The notes beneath the pieces are model-generated. The model made no database searches. It had not been told where the DNA came from and was given only the letters and a program-made list of their open reading frames with translations. Positions 44,107-52,490 of a stretch of 64,000 bases of DNA are shown here, piece after piece (positions within the stretch are counted from its first letter, which is position 1; each line of letters begins with the position of its first letter). Origin of the DNA: Sphingobacterium sp. xlx-96 (GTDB lineage Bacteria > Bacteroidota > Bacteroidia > Sphingobacteriales > Sphingobacteriaceae); contig NZ_WFKM01000011.1 in NCBI RefSeq assembly GCF_011007365.1, positions 1 through 64,000 of the forward strand, given 5' to 3'. The position numbers and the translations under genes are program-made.

Positions 44107-45225
44107 TTAGTAGCGTGCTACACTAGCAGCTCCTTCTGTCAATAGGAATTCTCCAGGATGTATAATGTGTGTCTTAGCGCTGGTTTTATGAGCCAATATG
44201 GCTAACCGGTTTAAGATGTCTATATTACTTTGTGGATCAGGTTTGACGGCGCGTTCATCCAAGAATATATCACCGTATATTTTTCTGCTCTTGCCCAATA
44301 GTAGGTGCTCCACCCGAGCGTCCATTACCTGCTTAGCCACTTGTCTTAGCTGATCTGTTGCTAGATTCTCAGCTTTGGCCCTTTTGAACAGTTGAATAAT
44401 ATGCGCTGATTCGTGAGATTGTTGATCTTCTATAATCCGTCTTACGGATTGAAGCAATTCGGAATTTGAAGCAGTAGTGGCGGATAGTTCGATATGTTCC
44501 TGTTGCAACTTCGGATTTTTGGATATCTTTTTGAAAAGATGTAGATTTTCCGAGATCGTAGCCAGATATAAGGGGAGATCGTAGGGTTTACTGTAATATT
44601 CGTATACAGCAGTATCTACCATTCTGAAAAAACGCTCGTTATCGATTTCTTTTTCATCGGTTATCTCCATATACCCATGTAAGGTGGCCGAACCTCCGGC
44701 AGCGGCGTGCAGGTGATTGTCTGTAAGGTCATAGCCCAGCGCTTCTTGCATCGTACGTGGAATCTCTGGAGCGAGTACAATCTCCTCTAGGCCATAATAA
44801 TCGCCTTGATACATCCGGACCGAATTTTTGCCTAACGCCAGCACATGGTAAGGCGTAAGTTTTGGAATAAGATCTATCAAAGGCACTATGTAAAAAACCT
44901 CATCGACCTGATAAAAAGCATCGCTACACGCAGGTAGATAAACAATCTCGAAAAGACCGCTTGAAGATAGGAAAAAGCCGATACAGCCTTCGTGTCCTTT
45001 GAAGAGCTCGGTATCCTCCGTTTTCTTTTCTACAGTGGCCAAGAGTGAAGATACTTCAGCATTTTCGCTGTTTACGGATTTTATCTCTTTGATTAGATTT
45101 TTAAGCTTAAGAATATTGCTATTAACATCGGCTACTTCTCTGCCTACAGGAATGTATATCGTAAGGCAGCTGGAGGCTTCTTCATCGATAAGTTGTTGAA
45201 ATAAGGAAGTGTCTAATGTTTTCAT
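44107..45225 (-). CDS. baeRF-family release-factor-like protein (VLRF1-type)
   Basis: 372 residues from Met28 (MKTLDTSLFQQLIDEEASS); upstream in-frame starts up to 45306 are less likely. The layout fits the bacterial archaeo-eukaryotic release factor family: TIYIPVGREVADVNSN at the start, LALGKNSVRMYQGDYYGLEE in the middle (the strand typical of eRF1 domain 2) and LLLGKSRKIYGDIFLDE near the end. The catalytic GGQ loop is not present. Proteins of this family are stress-associated and may act on stalled ribosomes; the role here is unproven. Confidence 0.8.
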   Translation of the reverse strand: MKTLDTSLFQQLIDEEASSCLTIYIPVGREVADVNSNILKLKNLIKEIKSVNSENAEVSSLLATVEKKTEDTELFKGHEGCIGFFLSSSGLFEIVYLPACSDAFYQVDEVFYIVPLIDLIPKLTPYHVLALGKNSVRMYQGDYYGLEEIVLAPEIPRTMQEALGYDLTDNHLHAAAGGSATLHGYMEITDEKEIDNERFFRMVDTAVYEYYSKPYDLPLYLATISENLHLFKKISKNPKLQQEHIELSATTASNSELLQSVRRIIEDQQSHESAHIIQLFKRAKAENLATDQLRQVAKQVMDARVEHLLLGKSRKIYGDIFLDERAVKPDPQSNIDILNRLAILAHKTSAKTHIIHPGEFLLTEGAASVARY

Positions 45226-45438
45226 GAGCATAAATTTTAGATGTTTAATATGTTGTGTTATTATAAAAACGTCATAAAGAATGCTAAAGTTTACCGTGTA
45301 GGCCAATTAACCTCGAAAGAGGTATTTACTACGGGCAGCTACTGGGGGTAAATACCCATACGTATATTTGGGTGTAACTATTTGGGGCGTGTTTTGTTCA
45401 TAGATAACTTTTTTGGAATAGATTAAACACATTTAATT
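45226..45438. promoter_or_regulatory. Divergent control region with two copies of the TAAATAC motif
   Basis: Between baeRF (minus) and SDR (plus). GGTATTTACTACGG at 45321-45334 and GGGGGTAAATACCCATACG at 45344-45362 lie in opposite orientations, each suitable for one of the divergent genes. Confidence 0.5.
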
Positions 45439-46326
45439 ATGAACACAGAACAGAATAACCCGATCGATAAATTTGCTAAACCTCCTTTTGAAAGGCAGCC
45501 TCAGCCTGTACCTGGTATCACTTCAAAGATGCACCCCAGGCCTGATCATGGGGAAGAGCAATATCAGGGCAAGGATTTATTGGCCGATAGGACGGTAATT
45601 ATTACAGGTGGTGACTCGGGTATAGGAAAGGCCGTCGCTATAGCTATGGCTCGGGAGGGAGCAGACATTGTGATATCCTATAAGGATGAAATAGAGGATG
45701 AAGATGCAAACGACACAAAAAAATGGGTGGAACAAGCGGGAAGATCCTGTACCTTGATACGTGGAGACATCCGATCGGAAGAGCATTGTAATACTATTAT
45801 TAATTCCTGTGTGGATCGCTTTGGTAAAATCGATGTGTTGATAAACAACGCAGCCTATCAAATGACCTATAAAACGGTGGAAGAGATTACCGCCGCAGAG
45901 TGGAATAAAACTTTTGAAACGAATATGAGTGCTATGTTTTATCTGGTCAAAGCCGCTAAAAAACATATGCGCCCTGGAAGTTGCATTATAAACACAACTT
46001 CTGTAAATGCTTATGATCCCAACCCCAGCTTATTGCCCTATGCGGCTACAAAAGGAGCTATCCAAAATTTTACAGCGAGTTTGGCACAACTATTTTTAGA
46101 AGATGGCTCAGGGATACGTGTCAATGCAGTGGCTCCCGGCCCGGTCTGGACGCCGTTGATACCCAGTACGATCCCGGATCACGAAAAGTTTGGAGACAAT
46201 ACACCTATAGGCAGACCTGGGCAACCGGTAGAAATAGCGCCGGTATATGTGTTTTTGGCTTCGGAGGCAGCTTCCTATGTTTCGGGCGCTACGGTACCTG
46301 TAACAGGGGGAAGGGTCACTATATAA
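45439..46326 (+). CDS. SDR-family oxidoreductase of the YghA/general-stress type
   Basis: 295 residues with an N-terminal extension (1-50, PFERQPQPVPGITSKMHPRP) typical of the YghA/glucose-dehydrogenase-like stress group. SDR motifs: ITGGDSGIGKAV, NNAAYQM, Ser in NTTSVNAYD and YAATKGA. Probably an NAD(P)H-dependent carbonyl reductase or alcohol dehydrogenase expressed in stress. A strong terminator shared with the sigma factor follows. Confidence 0.9.
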   Translation: MNTEQNNPIDKFAKPPFERQPQPVPGITSKMHPRPDHGEEQYQGKDLLADRTVIITGGDSGIGKAVAIAMAREGADIVISYKDEIEDEDANDTKKWVEQAGRSCTLIRGDIRSEEHCNTIINSCVDRFGKIDVLINNAAYQMTYKTVEEITAAEWNKTFETNMSAMFYLVKAAKKHMRPGSCIINTTSVNAYDPNPSLLPYAATKGAIQNFTASLAQLFLEDGSGIRVNAVAPGPVWTPLIPSTIPDHEKFGDNTPIGRPGQPVEIAPVYVFLASEAASYVSGATVPVTGGRVTI

Positions 46327-46330
46327 TATA

Positions 46331-46365
46331 AGAGTGCCTCTCTTCAACCTGGAGAGAGGCACTCT
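46331..46365. terminator. Bidirectional terminator between SDR and ECF sigma factor
   Basis: Perfect 12-bp stem AGAGTGCCTCTC/GAGAGGCACTCT with an 11-base loop between two convergent genes. Confidence 0.85.
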
Positions 46366-46388
46366 TAATATTCAACAGAAAGCGTTTA

Positions 46389-46886
46389 TTAAGCGGTGTA
46401 ACCTTTTAAATCTTCTTTGAGCATTTTGCGTGCAATATGTATCCTTGTCTTCACGGTACCCTCGGGAACCTGTAGATAATCAGCTATCTCATTGTATTTG
46501 TAGCCTTCCACAAACATCGTAAATGCCTTGTAATTGGACTCCGGTAATTTGGAGAGTGCACCTTGGATATCTTCCATCACGAATTTTGACTCCCCTCTAT
46601 TAAATGACTTGCTTTCAAAGTGAGGAACGCTTTGAAGATCGGATTCTATAGCTCTAAATTTGACTTGTCTACGGTATTTATTAATATAGATATTTTTCAT
46701 TATCGTATATAGCCAAGCTACCAATTTAGGATTGTGAATGAATTTCTCTAATGAATTCAGCGAACGGATAAATGTTTCCTGAACAAGTTCTTCTTTTTCG
46801 TATGGATCGCTGGTAAACTTCTGAGCGATGCTATTAAGGATAGGACTGTTCTCTAAAATTGTTAAGTTTAATTCTGCTGTTCTCAT
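46389..46886 (-). CDS. RNA polymerase sigma factor, ECF family
   Basis: 165 residues. Region 2 is visible as EELVQETFIRSLNSLEKF and WLYTIMKNIYINKYRR, and region 4 as LPESNYKAFTMFVEGYKYNE, then VPEGTVKTRIHIARKMLKE. No anti-sigma gene follows. Its position at the heart of the stress block and close to the pseudokinase/response regulator pair makes it the main candidate for recognising the TAAATAC-type promoter elements; this is inference. Confidence 0.93.
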   Translation of the reverse strand: MRTAELNLTILENSPILNSIAQKFTSDPYEKEELVQETFIRSLNSLEKFIHNPKLVAWLYTIMKNIYINKYRRQVKFRAIESDLQSVPHFESKSFNRGESKFVMEDIQGALSKLPESNYKAFTMFVEGYKYNEIADYLQVPEGTVKTRIHIARKMLKEDLKGYTA

Positions 46887-47306
46887 ATCGATATCTTTTA
46901 AGTTGTACTTGTTGTCTTGTTTATTGGATTACATCAAATATGGTGCAGAATTATGGTCTTTAATTGGACCGGTGGTAGGGTACTGAGGCTATCGGGTAGA
47001 AATACCTGTAGACTTTTTAAAGAACCTCAATTTGTTATAAGTTGCTGTTTATTAACTCCTTGTTTGTTTTTATGATTTTAAGGAGCCTATGTTTAGTGCG
47101 CTATATTTTTACAGGTGAGCGGCATATAAAAACCGTATTTGTACACAGCAGTTTAGGTGGAAATAATTTCGAGCACGTATAAACCGCAAAAAAAAAGTGT
47201 ATAATGGGTATTAAACAGGAGAGAATGGGTTTGATTTTTGCTTCAAAACGGTGATACCTCAACATTTTTATCATTTTATTACGAATCGTGTAATTTTAAT
47301 AATTGG
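46887..47306. promoter_or_regulatory. Divergent control region between sigma factor and sensor pair
   Basis: About 420 bp. Holds ACCGTATTTG near 47140, CGTATAAACC near 47180 and GGGTATTAAAC near 47207, all variants of the motif. A long poly-A (9) precedes the last. No ORF is convincing. Confidence 0.45.
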
Positions 47307-48371
47307 ATGGCAATAAATAAAAAGCAAGAAGAACAGGAACTTTTCGAACGGTCGAAATTAATGCTCAATCATTCGCCGAATGAGGTTTTTGTCATAAAAG
47401 AGGTATTTCCACACGGCGCTTGGGGAAGGATGCTGCTGAATAATGCGTACGAGATTATTGAAGCAGATAGACAGCTAGCAGACAGGGTAGGACATGCAGA
47501 TGGGCATGACATGACTGGCTTTTCCCTTTTTAAGTTTTTTAGTACTAAGGAGAAAGTACGGCTAAGCCATTTTTTTAAGAATTCCAGTCCAGACTATCTT
47601 TCCGTGCTATCTTACATGCAACTTTCTAAAGGTGGGAAGGGAAAGGGCTGGGTAAGCCTGTACTCTAAAAAAGTAAATATAAGTAAGGAAGAGGTCGGGT
47701 ATAGTGTGGTTCTTTTGGATGAGGTAGATAGTTTTGCGACGCTCACCACGGACAACTTTGATACGCTGTATCGTTCCTTTTTTGACATGTACGAAGCAGA
47801 GTTAGCGCAGATCGGCTTGACTCTACGAGACGATATCGCGCAAGAGCTCTATGCATTGCGGGTAAGCATGCAGAATTTTATACTCACGCACGGTTATGAA
47901 AGTGAAATAACGGTTTTAAAAAAGCGGCTAAACGATACCATACGTAAGATCACTGAACTTTCGAACGATCTATTGCCCAATGTATTTGTAAATATGGGAT
48001 TTTTACCCGCTATGGAAGATATGGTATTTGCTGTAAAGCGATTAGGATATGACCTTCGTTATAAGATCGATCCCCGTATTAAAGATAAGTCTCCGGAGTT
48101 TCAGTTTTGCTGCTATCGGGTAGTGCAGTCTTTATTGCAGAGTTGGAAAGAAAATGTATTGCCCTATGAAGCTTCGCTTACAATCGCTGTAAAGGGAAAT
48201 AAAATAAATATTAATTTGAGTGAATCCAGAAGCGCATTGAATAGTAGTGTCCATCACTATCCGGAAGCCCTGTTACATAATGTCCGTAACCGTATTGCAC
48301 TATACGATGGTGCTATGGAGGTAAATCGAGTTTTAGAAAACAGTCAGTTAAAAATAACCATGTATAATTAA
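47307..48371 (+). CDS. Histidine-kinase-like protein lacking the phosphoacceptor His (pseudokinase)
   Basis: 354 residues from ATG 47307 (a TTG at 47238 would add 23). The N-terminal half (to about 140) looks PAS-like. Then a HisKA_3-type helix pair: LRDDIAQELYALRVSMQ, where NarX/DesK-type kinases have E-L-H-D, so the His is Tyr; the second helix SNDLLPNVFVNMGFLPAMED is well conserved. The ATPase part is degenerate: YRVVQSLLQSWKE replaces the N-box YRIVQEALNNAxKH, and no GxGxG is seen, though NRIALYDGAMEVNR matches the last strand. Its start codon context is AT-rich. It lies 9 bp before the response regulator and is probably cotranscribed. Confidence 0.75.
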   Translation: MAINKKQEEQELFERSKLMLNHSPNEVFVIKEVFPHGAWGRMLLNNAYEIIEADRQLADRVGHADGHDMTGFSLFKFFSTKEKVRLSHFFKNSSPDYLSVLSYMQLSKGGKGKGWVSLYSKKVNISKEEVGYSVVLLDEVDSFATLTTDNFDTLYRSFFDMYEAELAQIGLTLRDDIAQELYALRVSMQNFILTHGYESEITVLKKRLNDTIRKITELSNDLLPNVFVNMGFLPAMEDMVFAVKRLGYDLRYKIDPRIKDKSPEFQFCCYRVVQSLLQSWKENVLPYEASLTIAVKGNKININLSESRSALNSSVHHYPEALLHNVRNRIALYDGAMEVNRVLENSQLKITMYN

Positions 48372-48380
48372 CGTCATTAT

Positions 48381-49043
48381 ATGATTAAGATAATTTTAGT
48401 AGAGGACCACCTGGTGGTACGTAATGGAATTAAGTTATTATTAGACACACAAGAGAATGTACAAGTGATCGCCGAAGCCAATAACGGCCAAGAAGCGATT
48501 GCTTATTTGGAGCAGAATGTTATTCCGGATATTATTATTACGGATATCAATATGCCGGGAATGGATGGTATTCAGCTTATTGAAAAATTGGTCGAACAGT
48601 ATCCAAACGTGAAAGTTATCGTATTATCCATGTTGAACAATACGCAGAACGTATCGCAGGCGTTTGAAAAGGGTGCAAAGGGTTATTTGGTCAAGAATGT
48701 AAGTTATGATGAACTCTTATTTGCTATTAACCATATTTCTAATGGCGGGCGTTACCTTTGTGAAGAGCTGGCTATGCTTTTACTCGAACGGGTGATGGCA
48801 CAGGAGTCTGGTTTTGCGAGTTATGAAAAAGATACCTCCACGACTGATGTGGAATTGAGCGAAAGAGAACTAGAGGTATTGCAACTGATTAGTGAAGGAT
48901 ACACAAACGTAGAAATAGCGGACAAGCTATTTTTAAGTAAACGAACGGTTGAAGGGCATCGGCAGAATCTCATTGAAAAAGCAGGGGTTAAAAATTCCGC
49001 TTCATTAATAAAATATGCAGTTATAAATAGGCTCGTAGATTGA
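48381..49043 (+). CDS. NarL/FixJ-type response regulator
   Basis: 220 residues. Receiver domain (1-120) has the acidic pair near 8-9 (VEDH), phosphoacceptor Asp55 in IIITDINMPGMDG, and Lys in GYLVKNVS. The LuxR-type HTH (about 155-215) reads LSEREVLQLISEGYTNVEIA, then KLFLSKRTVEGHRQNL. The receiver looks competent, so a different kinase or a small phosphodonor may serve it, since the adjacent kinase lacks the acceptor His. It ends inside a 26-bp hairpin. Confidence 0.93.
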   Translation: MIKIILVEDHLVVRNGIKLLLDTQENVQVIAEANNGQEAIAYLEQNVIPDIIITDINMPGMDGIQLIEKLVEQYPNVKVIVLSMLNNTQNVSQAFEKGAKGYLVKNVSYDELLFAINHISNGGRYLCEELAMLLLERVMAQESGFASYEKDTSTTDVELSERELEVLQLISEGYTNVEIADKLFLSKRTVEGHRQNLIEKAGVKNSASLIKYAVINRLVD

Positions 49044-49091
49044 AAGAGGAATGCCATCACATCGAGATGGCATTCCTCTTTCAATCTACGA
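49033..49091. terminator. 26-bp perfect hairpin containing both stop codons
   Basis: Left arm 49033-49058, 7-base loop, right arm 49066-49091, fully complementary over 26 bp. The left arm covers the last three codons and TGA of the response regulator; the right arm contains the last codon and TAG of the PA2169-type gene. A bidirectional terminator built from coding ends. Confidence 0.9.
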
Positions 49092-49553
49092 ATTCATATT
49101 GTCGCGCAAATCTCGAATATGGTCATGGGCTTGTAATTGTAGGTTGGCTTGACTCTGAATGATGGATAGCATATTTAACGGAGCTAGCTGCGATTGTTCA
49201 ATAACGTCACGATAAACTTTCTTAAATTCATCTTCGCCACGCTCACAGCTTTCTAATATTGCTTTTGCTGTATAAGGGGCTATTGCGGATTTTATTTCCA
49301 TCCAAGTCCTGAATAATTTACCGCTGGTTTTAGTTTCATCTGTTGGTTTATCGCCTTCCCGAAATACAAGAGGAATTAAGTCATTTTTAAATTGGATCGA
49401 TTGATCTCTGTATTTTTCGAATGTAGCTTGCAAACCGTAGTTGCCGTCCGTAGGAAGTAATGAAATGGCTTTTTCATAGCCTTCAATACGATCGTTGTTG
49501 ATCTCTATCAACTGATTTAGCAAACCTGCTGTTTCTTGATGTACGTTTTTCAT
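49086..49553 (-). CDS. PA2169/DUF2383 four-helix-bundle protein
   Basis: 155 residues, all helical. The DUF2383 pattern is clear: LNQLIEINNDRIEGYEKAIS, then ATFEKYRDQSIQFKNDLIPL and SCERGEDEFKKVYRDVIEQS. Glu/His/Asp spacing resembles a ferritin-like fold. Family members rise in abundance during stress and slow growth. Upstream (49619-49642) carries GGTATAAACACTAGGGTGTAA, related to the shared motif. Confidence 0.88.
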   Translation of the reverse strand: MKNVHQETAGLLNQLIEINNDRIEGYEKAISLLPTDGNYGLQATFEKYRDQSIQFKNDLIPLVFREGDKPTDETKTSGKLFRTWMEIKSAIAPYTAKAILESCERGEDEFKKVYRDVIEQSQLAPLNMLSIIQSQANLQLQAHDHIRDLRDNMNS

Positions 49554-49761
49554 GTCTTTATATTTTTTACTCTAGAGGACAGTCGTATGGAAATATAGTT
49601 GGGAAGATATTCAAAATAGGGTATAAACACTAGGGTGTAAACAAGAAAAACCGCAATAAGTATGTTGCAGTTACTAGATAAAAAAAGAAGGGACTAAATG
49701 CAAACTAAAATAGCTTAAAGCTGTTCAACAAGTAATATCACAACTAAAAAATGTTTTAGTC

Positions 49762-49929
49762 ATGGAAAAAAACGTTATACCAGAGCACGAGAATGGAATA
49801 CCGGAAGTAGTCAAAAATGAACCCGATGACAAGCCAGCGGGGCAGGGGATCATCTGGGCGATTGTAATTGCTGTAGTCGTGTTGGCCATTATCTATTTTG
49901 TGTTTTTTAAAAAAGATCCTAGGGTTTAA
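49762..49929 (+). CDS. Small single-span membrane protein
   Basis: 55 residues: acidic N-terminus (EKNVIPEHENGIPEVVKN), one hydrophobic helix (about 30-47, IIWAIVIAVVVLAIIYFVFF) and a short basic tail KKDPRV. It starts with ATG after an A-rich leader and ends 12 bp before the FAD oxidoreductase, so coexpression is likely. Function unknown. Confidence 0.6.
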   Translation: MEKNVIPEHENGIPEVVKNEPDDKPAGQGIIWAIVIAVVVLAIIYFVFFKKDPRV

Positions 49930-49941
49930 GCTTCTTACTGT

Positions 49942-51147
49942 ATGGATTTAAAATCTTCGGAACCTTTCTGGCTAGTAAAGAACGGTTTGATGTATTCTTA
50001 CCCCTCGCTAAGAGAAGATATTGAATGCGATGTGCTTATCGTGGGTGGGGGGATTACGGGTGCATTGATAGCTCACCAATGTATTTCCGACGGATACAAT
50101 ACGGTGTTAATTGACAAGCGCGAGATCGGCAACGGAAGTTCGTCGGCGACTACCTCAATGCTTCAATACGAGATCGATGTGCCTTTGCATCGGCTCAGCG
50201 AGATGATTGGTAGAGAAAAAGCCGAAGCGAGTTATAAAGCCTGCTCGTCTGCCATCGATAGATTAGGCGAAATTGCTGTTGAGATTAAATCAAAAGCGGG
50301 CTTTGTTAAGAAGGAATCACTCTACCTAGCGACAAGGAAAAAGGATGTTGTTCGATTAAGAAAAGAGCTGGATGCAAGAGCCGAAGCAGGCTTTGAGGTT
50401 TCGTGGTTAGATATGGAAGCAATAACGCAGCGCTTCGGTTTAAAAATGGGGTATGGTGGTATTCTTTCTGCCCAGGGAGCTAGTGTTGACGCATTTTGCC
50501 TCCTGCATGAACTGTTGGTTTACAATCAAAATCGTGGGTTACGTATATTCGATAAGACCCAACTTTTAGCGGTGTCTTCTGGTAAAAAGCAAAGTAGATG
50601 TAAATTAAATACAGGTGCTATGATTAGGACGGAAAAAGTGGTGTACTGTACCGGTTATGAAAGTCAAGGCTTGATTAAAGAAAAATTTGTTGATTTATTA
50701 AGCACCTATGCTATAGTATCTGAAATAGATGAGGCTGCCTGTAAGAAGGTGAAAGATCTATTGATATGGACTACGGATGAGCCCTATCTCTATATGCGCT
50801 GTACAGATGATGGCCGAATGTTGATTGGTGGCGGGGATGAGGAGTTTCAAGACCCGGTTCGACGGGACGCGTTGTTGAATAAAAAAGCCGATCGGCTACA
50901 TAGGAGCTTCGGCCAATTGTTCCCTGAGCGTACATTTTACACAGATTTTTCCTGGACCGGAACATTTGGAGAGACCAAGGATGGGTTGCCCTATATTGGG
51001 ACACATAAGGATTTTAAAGACACTTACTTCGTATTGGGTTTTGGGGGGAATGGGATCACGTTTTCAATTGTCGGCATGGAAATGTTATCTCTCTGGTTGA
51101 AGAATAGAATCCACCCTTTAGAACGGCTTTTTGCCTTCGGAAGGTAA
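49942..51147 (+). CDS. FAD-dependent oxidoreductase (DAO family)
   Basis: 401 residues. The dinucleotide fold starts at about 28 with DVLIVGGGITGALIA, then IDKREIGNGSSSATTS. A later FAD segment reads GFGGNGITFSIVGMEML. The ordering fits the D-amino-acid oxidase/glycerol-3-phosphate dehydrogenase group, which oxidises amines or alcohols. No substrate can be assigned. It is followed by a good terminator. Confidence 0.88.
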   Translation: MDLKSSEPFWLVKNGLMYSYPSLREDIECDVLIVGGGITGALIAHQCISDGYNTVLIDKREIGNGSSSATTSMLQYEIDVPLHRLSEMIGREKAEASYKACSSAIDRLGEIAVEIKSKAGFVKKESLYLATRKKDVVRLRKELDARAEAGFEVSWLDMEAITQRFGLKMGYGGILSAQGASVDAFCLLHELLVYNQNRGLRIFDKTQLLAVSSGKKQSRCKLNTGAMIRTEKVVYCTGYESQGLIKEKFVDLLSTYAIVSEIDEAACKKVKDLLIWTTDEPYLYMRCTDDGRMLIGGGDEEFQDPVRRDALLNKKADRLHRSFGQLFPERTFYTDFSWTGTFGETKDGLPYIGTHKDFKDTYFVLGFGGNGITFSIVGMEMLSLWLKNRIHPLERLFAFGR

Positions 51148-51170
51148 AAATCGTATAACTTATCGTTTAA

Positions 51171-51198
51171 AACCATTGCATTTTGCGATGGTTTTTTC
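51171..51198 (+). terminator. Rho-independent terminator after the FAD oxidoreductase
   Basis: Stem AACCATTGCA/TGCGATGGTT (one G-T pair) followed by TTTTCG. Confidence 0.8.
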
Positions 51199-51288
51199 GT
51201 TAATGTTTTAATTCAAAACAAATGGGCACTACAATTTGTATAGACTATAGCCAACTGATATTAGACAAATGTAATCGTGTATTACCTT

Positions 51289-52437
51289 ATGAAAAGAACA
51301 TACATTTACCTTGCTTTTCTGTTTGTGGTTTTCTGCGCTATGCCTGGTTTAAACTATAGTCAGGTGCCAGATAGCACTTGGGGAAAAACGTCCGAAAAAT
51401 ACCCTTCATTTAAGTTTAAAGGCTTATTCCAAGCGAGATATGTTGTCAGTGCAAATGATGATGTTGATGTTTCTGGTCTGCACCATGAGGATCATTCCGG
51501 AACAAGCAATTCATTTTTACTCAAATATATGCGTGCACAGGTACAAGCTAAAATAAGTAAGCGAACTGAAGTCATCGCACTTGTTAATCTGGCAGACTTT
51601 AAAAATGATCCTAAGGCTCGTGTATTGGAAAATGCTTATTTGAAATATACATTTAGTCCTCAAATTGCTGTTACAGTGGGGCAGTTCAGACCCTGGTTTG
51701 GAATTGAGGAAACATATCCCGTAGATATCATAAAGTCCTTGGATTGGTCTAATCAGTACTTCGAATTCGGCAAGCTGGGGTGGACTAGCTTCCAGATTGG
51801 TGCATCAATTGGAGGGACGTTTCATCTCGGAAAGTTACCCTTTCAGTACGCGATATCTGCAGTCAATGGGAACGGTAAAAATCAAGTTTCCGACAATGAT
51901 AACGGCAAACAGTATATGACTAGGATGGTATTTGGGTTATCCAAGAAGTACGCATTGAATATTGGGCTCAACGGTGGTGTAGGAGAGGTGGCTAGAAAGA
52001 ATGTATACGCTTGGGGAGCAGATATCGTGGCCAACGTAGCCTTGGCGCCAAAGTGGTCTCTTGATTTGCAACTGGAGGGCAAACAAGCGTCCAATCATGC
52101 AATGTATACAGCTTTACCTGATGGAGAGAGGCCTATGAGCATTAATGAATTTTTAGTGCGTGGCGTTTATTTCCTACCTAACCTTCGTTATGAAATCAAG
52201 CATAAGAATCTATCGTCTATCGAAGCTTCGTGCCGTTATGAATACCTGGACCGAAATTTTAGCCAAAATTCGAACCCGAGACAGACCATCACACCGATGT
52301 TGGGATTGGAGTTCTTAAAAGATTATGGTGCACGCATACAGATAGGGATGCAAATGGATCGATATAAGACACAGCTATCAAATACAACGACCTATAACGG
52401 CAACTTATTTATTGTACAGGTACAGAGTAGACTTTAA
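51289..52437 (+). CDS. Outer-membrane porin (OprO/OprP-like)
   Basis: 382 residues from ATG 51289; a GTG 4 codons earlier is unlikely. A signal peptide ends near PGLNYSQ. The body is beta-rich with alternating aromatics (FKFKGLFQARYVVSAN, LKYTFSPQIAVTVGQFRPWF, YEYLDRNFSQNSNP) and ends with an aromatic-containing strand (NLFIVQVQSRL). Such porins carry anions such as phosphate or organic acids. Position just before a DASS anion transporter suggests a C4-dicarboxylate path across the outer membrane. Confidence 0.85.
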   Translation: MKRTYIYLAFLFVVFCAMPGLNYSQVPDSTWGKTSEKYPSFKFKGLFQARYVVSANDDVDVSGLHHEDHSGTSNSFLLKYMRAQVQAKISKRTEVIALVNLADFKNDPKARVLENAYLKYTFSPQIAVTVGQFRPWFGIEETYPVDIIKSLDWSNQYFEFGKLGWTSFQIGASIGGTFHLGKLPFQYAISAVNGNGKNQVSDNDNGKQYMTRMVFGLSKKYALNIGLNGGVGEVARKNVYAWGADIVANVALAPKWSLDLQLEGKQASNHAMYTALPDGERPMSINEFLVRGVYFLPNLRYEIKHKNLSSIEASCRYEYLDRNFSQNSNPRQTITPMLGLEFLKDYGARIQIGMQMDRYKTQLSNTTTYNGNLFIVQVQSRL

Positions 52438-52490
52438 TTGAAAATCAAAGGGATACGCCAGCTGGCGGATTGTGAAATAATCATACGCAT

